From positions 22,651,915 through 22,715,914 of the forward strand of contig CAIIXF020000001.1 in the NCBI GenBank assembly GCA_903813345.2: 64,000 nt of DNA. The letters are read 5' to 3'. The position numbers and the translations under genes were made by a program. The DNA comes from Owenia fusiformis (taxonomy: Eukaryota > Annelida > Polychaeta > Sabellida > Oweniidae). The notes under the pieces are model-generated. The model saw only the letters and a program-made list of their open reading frames with translations, was not told the origin of the DNA and searched no databases. Positions 1-13,300 of the stretch are shown in pieces. Position 1 is the stretch's first letter, and every line of letters begins with the position of its first letter.

Positions 1-3000
1 CACCTGTAGAGTAGACAGTCTCTATAATGGGTTCCAGGTCTGTAAAAGGGAGGTTAATGGGGAAGCCAGATAGTTTATAGTTGCTGAGTATGGAGGCAAG
101 CTCTTGTATTGTCTCATCCTGCATTCCTTTGCCTCTTGTAGCCTCCAGCCTGGAATAAACAATAGGAATACCTTAGGTCAAAATTTTCTGACAAGTCTAC
201 ATCATCATATGTATGTTATAAATTATTTATCATTATATCATTATATCTCAAGGCATATATGACACAATAATGACAAAACCTCTAATTACAAATTGCTGAT
301 ATACAGTATAGGCCCTTTCCATGCAAATTTTAATTACATATGTCTGTTGAGCATTTGCGAATGGAAAATGTCTACCTACCTTGGTAGAAGAGTTCTGAAG
401 GCCTGCATACAGAATCTGTTCCAACGTGTTATATTCCTGGGGCGCCACTCCATAATCTTTGCTTTAAGGGTCTGCTCTATCTTTGACTGTATGTCCATCA
501 CATTCTGGGACCTTGTAGGCACATAGATCAGAGCTTCAGGCTGAAATAATAAACCATTTTAAAGTTTTTTTTTACCACGGGGAGGCCATGTCAGGTAAAA
601 TAACACATACCGCACAAATATGTGCTAAAATGTTTTAAAGAAATGTTGAAATCAGGTAACTTAAATCTGTCAATATAGTATTGAGGAGTTTTGATTAAAG
701 AACATGTATGCACATTGAAAAAATAACTGCACTTATTATTTTACCTGTACTGAACTGAGACCAGGATTGGGGAAACTTTTGTCGAAGAAAGGCTTCCAAC
801 TTGTGTCATCTTTCAGGTTAAAGTTCATCCGACTTGGCTGATCATTCACCTGGATGTTTGCCCACACCTAGCAAAAATAAAAAACACAATTTTGTTTTTG
901 CACCTGACGAAAATAAAATGGATTGTTGCCTTATGTTTATAGATGTGTGTTAAACATACAAATTGATTAATTTACAATAATTTCCATGTCATGTGAACTC
1001 AACAAAATATTTAAATACATTTGAATAACTGTCAATTGAAGAAGAATAAAAAAACAGAGATAATAGCACTTTTGTGACATGAGCATGGTCTGTTTGAATT
1101 TAAACTTACATTGTCTTGATTCATGAGGCATCCGACACTCTGCACTGGGCAATAGTTATCTCTTGCATTGTAGCGTTCTCCTGTTGAGGCATTCCAGATC
1201 CAGTACTCATCATTCTCCTTGCTCAAAACATATGATGTCTCCCCTTCTGGTATAGCAGAACCTAAAGTCAACAACAAAGTCAACAATGCAATCAAAATAG
1301 ACATAAATATTAATGCAGTATGACAGTGTCTTGTCTCAATTTATGATCAAAATAATGAAGTCAAAAGCAAGATATGACACAGCATTAACATTCAAAATGT
1401 CACCATCTGCGATTTGTTACAGACACCGACCACCAAACGTTGAACACCAACTGCCAAATGCCAACCACCAAACACCATCCACAAAAAATTTGAGACTATA
1501 AAAATATGTCACCACCTGTGGTGGTGACATAAAAATAAAAACCCACATCCCACACAAAGAAAATGTGGATAAAATTAAGCTTCAACTTCAACTTAAAGAA
1601 ATCTATGAACTTACCAAGTAACATCCAAGCCTGTTTGCCCAAATGTAAGAAATAGTTGGTCAGTAGCATGGCATGCTCTTCTTCATCTCCTGCCAACATT
1701 GACAGGAATTGCTGAAAAAGAAAGTGAATAACACTAGTTTTAGGAACAGTTAGTTTTCATGTACATGTATAATACTCATCTAAGTACAGTGTACAAAGTT
1801 CTATTGACATCTTTGATACAGAAAAATACAGTACATATTAAAGATATCTTCAACTGTAATAAGCCATTATATTAATATATACTAGTATGCAATTTCCATT
1901 TGATAACTCATAAGTGAGTATTGTACAATGTATATTACATGTAGGGTTGGAATTTAAATCAATTCATTGTTGAATTGTATTTCTAATGTTGTATTTGTTG
2001 AAATATGATTTACATAAAAAAATGTACAGATATCAAATATTAATAATGTGTTACAACTCACGTCGCATGTACTCCAAATGTCGCAGAGACCTGGGAAGAC
2101 GACACTGTCAGATATGAAAGGAATCATTGAGACAAATCTAGCACAACTCTCCTGTAAGTATATAATTATAAAACATTTAGTCTTGCTCAAAGACTATCCA
2201 CCCCCCCTGTCACCTTCACTAAAATAAAAAGGGGGGGGGGGAGTACAGGGTCTTTTAAGCAAGACTATAAAACATTAAAGAAGCAGTCTACCCAAATGTT
2301 CACTGATATTGCTAAACAGTCTACTGACTGCATGATTCACTTATTGTCATAAATATTTTTGATTCAAGCAGATAATGTTTCAGTGATAGTATAGCAAATA
2401 AAGTTCCTTCCATTTTTGCTGATATGACCATCACAACATAGTGTATAAATAAAAAACATAAAATCGAAAATCAATGTCTTTGTTAAAATACAATGAATGA
2501 ATGAGAAATACATTTATATAGTCAACCTACTGTATCTTGGGGTCATAACTCAATCAGGAGACAATATATATTCCACTTAATAAATGTACCTCAAATGTGG
2601 TATCACTTGTATTTATAACATACATGTATATAATATTTTTATAGGTATTGGGAACATTTGCATCAAAATGTTCCAAGAAAACAGAATCTGCAAAGCTGTC
2701 TGTTTTCACCTAATGGTAAGGAGCTTAGGTCTCAATATCAACTTACAGCTTGTGCCAGAGGTGCAGCATTATCATTGAGAATTTCATCGGGTGGTTTTAA
2801 GGACTTGAAGTATCTCGTCACAAACACTGTCTTCCCATTAACATCGATAACTGACGTCGTAAATACTCGCTTTTCAAACTTTTTCTCCAGGGCAGTCTGC
2901 CAGGATTCTGCATATTCTATGAGTTTTTCGTCCTCATTTGTATCAAACTGAAATGAATATTTTGTTCATTTAAGCCTATTTGAAGAGCTATATTGAGCCA

Positions 3001-4385
3001 AAAATACAAGGTATGTTAGTTTCAGTGGAATATGTCTCTTATTAACATGAGCTGAATAGATCCATGTTTTAACGTCTAAAATTGTCTATTTATTGCTAAA
3101 ATATATACTACAGTATTTGCTTCAAAGTGGCTCACAATGCCTTTGTAGACCACCTAGACATTCATGAGACAAAATTTCTTATTCAAAGTTAATTGCATAA
3201 AAGTAACAAGTAAGTAAAACATACATAATTCTAACTAAAATTAATAAAAATTAACAAAAACAATTACTAAGCCGCTTATTTAAAACTTGCCCAGATGGTA
3301 TATATCTCCAAGGGAGTTGGTATTTTCAAAGTTTTCATTATTTCCCGTAATTTTCCTCGAACATAAATCTTTGGAAACATGAAAATAATTCATGAAAAAC
3401 TGCAGTCTCAAAAGAGTGACATTAGAATTGATCTCTCAAATTCTAGTAGTAACTGATAAAAAAATTATTTATTACATAATTATTATATAATTCTGTCCCC
3501 TCATTTAGAAAATACACATACTTGCAAAATGTAATACTCATCGTTCGCATTATTGCAATTTTGTTCTAACTGAAAAATTTTAACTTTTCAGGTGACCATG
3601 GATTCTACATAATATGGCCCCGAGGAAACCAATCAGGGGTACGGGTCCATTTTGTTGTATCTGTATCGCAAACCTAGATTTTTAGAGTAATTTTGCGTAA
3701 TTCTCCATATAAATAATGCATCTTGGTTCAATTTTGTTCCATGTCATGAATATACATTCAGTTCGAACAAAATTGAACCGACAAATAAATATTTATATGG
3801 AGATCCACTTCCCACATTTATCTCTACCTTAAGCCAAGAGCCATTAACACTTTATCATATTATATATTTCATTATTTTTGATTATTAATGAGTATGAGTT
3901 ATGAAAAGGTTTTTAATTTGATAAAATCCCTGCATTTATGCAACCTAGTCATTTTTCTGAACAATATCATGATCATTCATCAAGATACGCCAATGCAACC
4001 TTCAAAAGCTTTTATCTCATAAGTGCATAAAATGCAGTTGGAACAAAATTGCAATGATGCAATGATATCATTCTAAATTTGTGATTGTTCAAATATAAGT
4101 AAATTTTCACATCTAGTCAATGCTCTCATTACCTTTCAGTTTACAAATATACATACTTCATTCAAATTACAATATGAAACTGTATGTACAGACCTTTTCT
4201 TTGGCTGGTTCAGCAGGGGTAAGTTGAGGCTCTATGGTTATAAAGAGTGTGATGTAAGTATTATCTGGATCCCCCATGCCCATATCCAGTCCCTGACCCC
4301 CTCCAGTGTCTATATGGGTACTACGAGTATCATGCGTGTAACCCAGCAACACGGGTGGTTTGTTCAGTTTAAAGGTTCCGTCAAT
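1..4385 (-). CDS. CC2D2A: CC2D2A exons 33-40, C-terminal transglutaminase-like region (partial)
   Basis: Exons: 4194-4385, 2747-2947, 2062-2151, 1615-1711, 1110-1261, 745-867, 380-540 and 1-149 (residues about 1334 to 1721). This is the best conserved part of the family. It begins [16 protein letters not shown], then has [64 protein letters not shown], the WANIQ block and [15 protein letters not shown]. The fold in this region is described as a degenerate transglutaminase/peptidase-like domain; I infer a structural rather than catalytic role. The donor of exon 33 is GTCTGT, weaker than its neighbours. The coding sequence is cut at position 1, in the middle of exon 40 after VYSTG. Confidence 0.95.
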
Positions 4386-7300
4386 CTACAAATCAAAACA
4401 AAAACTATTTTCAACTTCATTAACTAACAGGAAGATTGCTGAAATGTGTTTCATTATTTTAATGTTCGATTGTTAACCTCTTGAATCCCAGGCTCTAAAA
4501 TTGGCATGAAACCAGAGAAGTTTTCATTTTTTGCCACCTTTTGACATTTTATTACATACCTATACAACTTTAGATGCTCAGCTTAGTAAAATTGGACGGC
4601 AGAGATCATTTCTACACGTTTTAAAACAAATTTTGTGTAAATTGGATGAAAATTGTTCAAATGAGAGCAATTTTTGTGAAAAATTTTGTGACGGATTTTC
4701 TCGTCCCTCTGGGCACCAGTCTTATTTCATTTGTGACGGATATATCCGTCACTCTGGGTATTCAAGAGGTTAATAGGTTATGTAGGATAGCATGGTGCAG
4801 TATATCATATGCAACAGTTATGCAATGCAGAGCAGCTGTATATTAGAAAGAATATTGTTTAACTACAGTAACATTAATAACAAGATTATCTATGGATGTT
4901 TACATGGAGGATTATCATTAATAGAATATGCACAAAGAGCTAGGAAGCGCAATTAGCAAAATAGACAAAGCACAATATAAGAGTATCCACTTCTAATATT
5001 TATAAAAACAAACAATCAAACAAACATCATGTTCTAGAAAGTATATGCATGCATTCCTAAGTCTAGCTTAAAACCACAAAACAAGGAAAGAGACTACAGT
5101 AGAAAATGTCCCATAATATCAAACTTCATGTAGATTAAAGTGGCAGTAATGAGTAAAGACTAGAGAATAAAATGTTGAGCGCAAACTTTCCACATATCAT
5201 GTCAATGTTTCCTTTAGAATTGTAATCTTATTTTCTGAAATGGCATAATTTGAGATATGGAGATACTTGATCGAAATAAAAGTTATTGAATATTTAAGAT
5301 GCAGAGAAAGGGGAGATGGAATGACGAGAGCAAAAAATATTGTAAAATTTTCTCAAAACTTAATCTCAACTTGTCTTTGTTGCCCCCTTTGAACTTTCAG
5401 GTCACATACAAAGTTGTATATAAAGAGAGAAAGTTGAATACTTGCATGGAAAAAATATCAGTATAAATGAACAAAATAATTAATTCTACAAAGGAAGATT
5501 GGAACATTAAATCAACCTTAAGTCATAGCTATTGTCACTTTTATGTGAAGAATTCTCAAATTTCCATGTAGTAGGCTAATGGATACAACTTCTAATGGGG
5601 GGGGGGGGGTCATTCACAATAATTTTCCCCTTTTCTAAGTATATCATAAGAATCATTATCTTATACAGTTTACGCAGATGGAAAGACTGACCAACTGAGA
5701 TATATAGGGCTTCATTACATACCTACCAATTTTTGCATTAATAAACAACCAACTATAAAACTAAAATCAAACAGTTCAAATTTCAAACACAGAACTATTT
5801 GAAACATTAAAAAACTAGATATCAGTTAGAAACAAACCACTGTTTCTCCATCCTAAAAGCAGACAAAATATTACAACATCTATTAAAGCACGACCACACA
5901 ACTATATTACAGCACTGTATTAAGCTTAAGAACATTGTAATTTGATTATTGGTATAATACTGATTCTAGGCAGATATAAAGATGGCAGTAATGTAGTTCA
6001 TATGTTAGGAGGTTAAAACAGGTGTTGACTGCCACCTTTTTCTGACTACTTTTTTTATAGCTACTTTGGCTATTGGTGAAACAAATTGTTGAAATTTACA
6101 AATTTTCAATGTATTCATACATCTTCATCATGGGTTTACCTGATGAAGATGTATGACTACATCGAAAATCTCAACATTTTGTTTTTAACACTTATTAACA
6201 TACTACTGGTTATTGGTGAATATGCTGTGATTATATTAAATATCAGCACAAAACACAAACCCACACAAAGATAGGGCACCAATGATAGTAAAGCCTCAGT
6301 CACATTTGATTTACGACGGCTGTTGCTTCACAACTTCGATAATCATTTTGCGTTATGCTGCATATTTCTCTCAATTTTGGGAAGCTACTGATGTTGCATG
6401 GTTGCATGGATCAAATGAAACTGAATCATCAGTTAGAAACCATTTGTGCATACATATGTCGCATTGACCTCCTCTGTACATATAATGATACATTCCATTA
6501 TGCATGAAATAGAATTTATGTGAAGCAAGGATGAAAATAAGAATGACTGAGATGACTGCCAATAAATGTCAATACTGAACTACAAGCTGTATTCATAACA
6601 TGGGAACATTCATCTATTAACTTGAAAATACTTTCCATGATTATGAAGAGCGAATTGACATTTAATTATCTTAATGGAAAAACAATTCTGGCAATTGTGA
6701 ATATATTTTAGTAAGTTATTTTGAATTGGAGAAATATTTACAGTATTGATGTATTATCCAATATAATGGGAAGTGCTACAACAATCTATAGAGTCCTGCT
6801 ATCTATAGGAGTCTAAAAGCCCAGTGAAACAGGAAGTTACATGATGTCTTGTAATTAACATGTTTTTAAAGCTGACAATAAGTGCAGGGAATTGTATTTG
6901 ATAACTGTAATGGACAAGTGATAAAATCAACTCCTTACTCTAGTATTGAAGTAGATTGTTGAGAAAGGCAATTTCAATCCACCCAACCATTTTCTCTCGA
7001 TTCTCTTTTGAATATTTGTCCCTCTTTGCCGCTCATCCTGAAAAAAGAGATTATTTAATGTCTTTCTGAATACATGCACTTATCTGAAAAACACTTTTTA
7101 GACAATCCAGCATATTTTACAATGATTGGCAAAATAAACAAGGCATTAGCATGCAAAATGTCACCACCTACCATTTGTTACAGATGCCGACCAGTGAATG
7201 CCAAACACAAACTGGCATTCACAAAAAAGTTGGAAACTATAACAATATATCACTACTTGCAGGGTGACAAAAAAGTGCTGACATAAAATTATATATATCT

Positions 7301-10300
7301 TTTAATGATCTTTTTTACTTTATTTTTCAACATCTTCTACACATAAGACATATTTTAAAATTGTAACAGGAATACCTCCAGGACGTCAATGAGGACTTCA
7401 TCAAAAAGATTTAAGAAGACAACATCATTTACAGTCTGTAGATTGGTAGAACTGTAGTCATTGTTTGGGGCCCTGAAATAACATGTACAGGTATCTACAT
7501 TAGACATGCTTAAAAACAAAACATTCAATTAATCATAGCTGTGTAAAAGTGTTCAGATTGGCAGATGTTCACATTCACAAAATGCCACCACCTACCATTT
7601 GTTACAGATGCCAAACTCTGAATGGCTAATGTTCACTGACGGATGCAGTCACAAAAAAAGTCGGAGACCATAATGTGTCATCTCTTGTGGAAGTGACATA
7701 AAAAGGAACCAAAATAGTTCACATTGAGAGGTGTGCAGATCAGTGTAGTTTGAACATACAGGCTTAAGTGCATGATAATCAAACAGCCAATATGTCATCC
7801 TCATACAGGCTTAAGTGTATGATAATCAAACAGCCAATATGTCATCCTCATACAGGCTTAATTGTATGATAATCACACAGCCAATATGTCATCCTCATAC
7901 AGGCTTAAGTGTATGATAATCACACAGCCAATATGTCATCCTCATACAGGCTTAATTGTATGATAATCACACAGCCAATATGTCATCCTCATACAGGCTT
8001 AATTGTATGATAATCACACAGCAAATATGTCATCCTCATACAGGCTTAAGTGTATGATAATCAAACAGCCAATATGTCATCCTCATACAGGCTTAAGTGT
8101 ATGATAATCAAACAGCCAATATGTCATCCTCATACAGGCTTAAGTGTATGATAATCAAACAGCCAATATGTCATCCTCATACAGGCTTAAGTGTATGATA
8201 ATCAAACAGCCAATATGTCATCCTCATACAGGCTTAATTGTATGATAATCACACAGCCAATATGTCATCCTCATACAGGCTTAATTGTATGATAATCAAA
8301 CAGCCAATATGTCATCCTCATACAGGCTTAAGTGTATGATAATCAAACAGCCAATATGTCATCCTCATACAGGCTTAAGTGTATGATAATCAAACAGCCA
8401 ATATGTCATCCTCATACAGGCTTAAGTGTATGATAATCAAACAGCCAATATGTCATCCTCATACAGGCTTAAGTGTATGATAATCAAACAGCCAATATGT
8501 CATCCTCATACAGGCTTAAGTGTATGATAATCAAACAGCCAATATGTCATCCTCATACAGGCTTAAGTGTATGATAATCAAACAGCCAATATGTCATCCT
8601 CATACAGGCTTAAGTGTATGATAATCAAACAGCCAATATGTCATCCTCATACAGGCTTAAGTGTATGATACTCAAACAGCCAATATGTCATCCTCATACA
8701 GGCTTAAGTGTATGATAATCAAACAGCCAATATGTCATCCTCCTAAGCAGGTATCCAGAATCCATACCTCCTTCTTCCCCCTGCTATAACCAATTTGGAA
8801 GCGCCCGATTAAACTGAATCACGTGATCTAATTATGCGCAATGACTTATACATGATATCTGTCACAGTGTTGCGACAGCCAATCAGATTGTGAGTTCTTA
8901 ATCAGGGAAATGCTAACTGCTTATCGCAGGGGGTAAAAAGAAAGAATATATTCTGGATTTTGAAGCTCTTAGATCGGAGGATGCCAATATGTTTATATAA
9001 GTTGTTTTGGACTTAGCATTCAACAACTGACATTTAAATTTCCTGATCATTAGCCCTTTTTACAATGTTTCAGCTTGATAAATGTGTTGAAACTACATTT
9101 CGTTGCAATATATGACCCCAGCTCTTACAGTAATTGAATTTTCAAAAGGTTAGGCAATTTGAGACAAAGATATCTTGTTTTAATCAACTCTTGAATTAAA
9201 CAATTAGTTAATCACATCAATTTACATTAATCTATTCATGTTACCAATTGTTTTATAAAAGGTCATAACTACTTTCAATTGTTTGGCTCACACAGTGGGC
9301 CTATGGGATCGACCAGGCGTCCGTCCGTCCGTTGGTCCGTCAATCAACATTGGCCGCACAAATTAAAACTGCTATTCGGATTGAGTTGTACACACATTCA
9401 TTTTATGCATATCCATAATGCCTATTTGACCTATCATCGCCATTTCCCAAGTTCGCCCGGTTTCCGGGAAATTGCGGATTTTGACGTCAAAAAGTCAAAA
9501 TTTTCTGTAAATACTAGACACTTTGTTGAAGTAGAACTTTCAAATAACTTTTAGTAGCTGGTGTATATGCAACTTATGTCCTCTGAAGATTTCAAAGCTC
9601 TTGGAATTACAGTTTTTGGTGTTTACTCTATAAAATTTGGCAAAAAGTAGGACTTAGTCATTTTCAGGAAACTTTCTCATGTATAAAGTCAATGGCAGGT
9701 TTTGTGATTGACAAGTTTCTCAAAGTTTGCCTTATACTAGATCATTTCTTGCAATGAATTACATCATTACTAGATTTAAGCATTCCCTACATATTGCTCA
9801 ATATATGTCAGCATCAAGAGATATATGACGTCAAAAAACAGTAAAAATAAGTTATTTTTCAACTTGCTTTTTTTTTAAAATCATCTACAAGTTGCCAGGA
9901 GCTCAAATCTTACATTAGTTTTAGGATTTGACCTTACTGAGCTCTGAATATGTCAAATTTTCAAGGTCAAAGGTCATCAAACTAGGTCACACAACTGTGC
10001 TATCAAAGTTTATTTCTCAAAGTTCAAGACTACAAATCCAAATCAATATTTTTGTTTTAAAGTCAGGATATACATTCCTCTGAAGGTTCCAAACTGTGTG
10101 AGCACAGGACCGTGGGTCGTATTTTTATATAATCTGAAACCAATGTAAATATGTCCTGATGCACAAATATGCCTACTTATGAACTCTCTGTAAAAATTAA
10201 AGTAGGGGTTCAAAATTACAAAACAGATTCAAAAGCAGCAGACAAAAACAAACTATACAATTCAAAGCAAATCAGTTCAAGATGGGGATCCCGATGTTAT

Positions 10301-13300
10301 GTCTTCTGATGATCATAGCAATAGTGCACCTTGGACATAACGCAGAAGCAGGGAAATGTCCTAACCTTGAAAAAAGATTGAAAGATGCACAGACTGAGCT
10401 GGAGCGATTAAGGAACACAGGACAATGTGAGTGCAGCTGTATGGGACAACCAGGAGCTCCAGGCCCTGCAGGTCCACCAGGTCCTCCCTTAAATCAACCA
10501 AAGGACTGCCCAAAAGGATTCACAAAGAATGAAGTGCTAAAATCCTGTCACAAGTTTATTACTAACACAAAGTTGATGTGGACTGACGCCCTCGCCTTTT
10601 GCCAGTCTCTCCAGGCAAACCTAGTTGCTATAGAAACACATGTTGAACAATTATATCTTGCTGACAAACTCACAAATGGTGATCTACCTACTGAGACATG
10701 GTACTGGACAGGAGGCAATGAGCTATGTGGGACGTGGGAGTGGGCTGGGGGTCTAAGCTGGACACCTAAATCTATCACTGGATATCTGAACTGGGATACC
10801 ACATATGAATTACCACAGCCACAAGCAAATGATGAGAGGTGCCTTGGACTTCATTCTGAGTTTACCTACAAATGGCACGATTTAACCTGCAAGAGTGAGG
10901 AATATTTTATATGTGAAATAAATCTTTCTTAAACCCATTAACTTTGTAAAAGTCTTAGATAAAGAAAATGTAAACAAAGTATTTAAGAGATTATGGCTGA
11001 CCTTTAAAATACTGAAAAGAAGGATGCCATATGGAAGAAGATGAGCCGTAGGACCAAAACCATAAAAAACTATTAAAAACACACTCTCAAATGACCTCCA
11101 TACAGATACATAAAGAATTATAATTGACAACCAAAACCACACCATTGGATAATTATGACTTTCATCATTACAATAATGAAAAATGGGTGATAACATCTGA
11201 ACCATGTGAGCTCATGTAGTACTTTACTATGTGTAATGAAATAATTCAAATATATAGGAGATTTTCCAATGACAGCCCATCCCATAATTTGTTTATTCAA
11301 ACAATATTTCCTTTTCCTCCTTTATCACACTACCCTACCACGTGACCACATTTAAAAATGATACAGGGTACGGTTAAGTTGCAAATGGAGCGGGTATTCT
11401 CTATCTTTGTCCATTGGGCTTTTCTGGTAATAATACGTTGAAAACTGCTCGATGAATCTATACAATGTATAATAGAACACTTAGAATATGTGTAAAATCT
11501 AGTATACATTCAGAACTATGGAAATAAACAAACGTCCTCCATTTGCAACTTCGCTGTAGCCTGTACTTCTTTTAAAGGAATACAGGATACAGTATGGGGG
11601 TATAGTAGTGAGTTTATAGCACATTATTTTACAACAGGACATTGGGCAATTAACTTTTTTATGTTTTACAAGTTTCTGGAAATCTTTCCTTTATTACTAA
11701 ATTCCATTGCTATTTCTCCTATACAATTGTTGCAATTGTGATTTGAACAACAAACCCCATAGGTGCAAATCAAAAATGATTACAACTGTTTATTCATAGT
11801 GTTTATCACAGTTAAGTAGGATTACATCTATACATCAATTGGTAAAGGCCCATGTGCAGTATAGCAAGTGATTTTAGACAGTCATATCTTTCACCATGAG
11901 TATTTTCTGGGTATAAATATAGTGGTGTTTTCTTTAAAGTGACGTCCCCATGATAGTAAAATATCAATCCCACCCTCTGAATAATTATGGATTAGGACCC
12001 CACCTTGGCACCTTTTAAAAAATGTTAGGCTTATTTTCTTAAAAGAGGATCTTGTTTTTCTCAATTTAAATGTCTCAAAAGTTTCTTCTACACTATATTA
12101 ATAACTTCTGAAATGGGTATGCATGGGTATTGAAATGCGATAAAGTTAAAAACCACATTTCCCATGTTATTTTCCAATAGGGAAAATTCATGCTATCCAT
12201 TGTTTTCAGCATAATCTTGGTCATTGAAAATTGATATCTTCAAAACTAGACTTTCAATACAATTCTACTCTTGAAGATGTTTTAGACACCTTGTTGAATG
12301 TTTTCATGCAATAAAATCAGAAAAAGAAGATCCTCTTTTGAGCAAATACTTGTAAGTTCAACATTTTGAAAAAATTGTTGACGTGGGGTCCTTATTTATA
12401 ATTCTTCGATTTGTTTGATTGATATGTTTATCATCATTGGGACTTCACTTGAAAGAAAACATATTGTTTTAATAAAAACCACTGTATTTATGCCCAGAAA
12501 GTACTCATGGTGAAAGATATGACCGCCTAAAATCACTTGCCATACTGCACGTGGACCTTTGAAATAGTTTTACCCATACATCCAGGGTCTCATGGCGAGA
12601 ATCTCCAGTATTATGATTCCAAATATAGCTGTACATACAAATACATAAAGTTAAACATTAAGCTGGAAGTGGGACAGAAAAATTCCAGTCATTTAATTCA
12701 CAGCTCCAGATATAGATTCATTATAATTAAACTGACATTATGACAAATGTTATTTGCATGCAACAATAGGAAGCTACATTAAATTTACTGAATCATCAAT
12801 AATATTGTGTTCTTTAAGTGTTATATAAAGTTTAAACCACTTTGGCTAAATAACATGGGGCTTTTAAGTGTCACATGTAAAGTTTAAACCATTATAGGTA
12901 ATATTATACATTGGAGCTTTATGTGTCTTTTGTGTCCAATACAATGGTGTTCCTTACTTAAATGGCATTTCCAGTTCCTCATTCCAGCTAGGGTTGGGTC
13001 CATCTCCTACAGTTGTTTGTTCCTTGTTGCGTTGGAAGACCACCTCAATGACTGGCCTTACCAGGGTCTGACCCGCTATGTTCCTCAACTTTGACTTATC
13101 TTGAGATTGGGTTCCCCTGGCGGACTGGTTGCCACTGCTGTAAATAAAACAAGGTAACAATCATTAACATGCAAAATGTCAACACCTGCCATTTGTTACA
13201 GACAACAATTGCCAACCCACCAAACACTAACTGCTGAACTCTGTTCACAAAAACAAATTCGAGATCATTATGTCTCCACTTCTGGTGTATCAAAAAAATC

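Noticed and set aside
7754-8740. CRISPR array
   Set aside because: The 47-bp repeats follow each other directly with no unique spacers, and the sequence is animal DNA; it is a minisatellite.
9279-9554. 91-codon plus-strand open frame
   Set aside because: Falls in the dispersed repeat with the CGTC run; no domain recognised.
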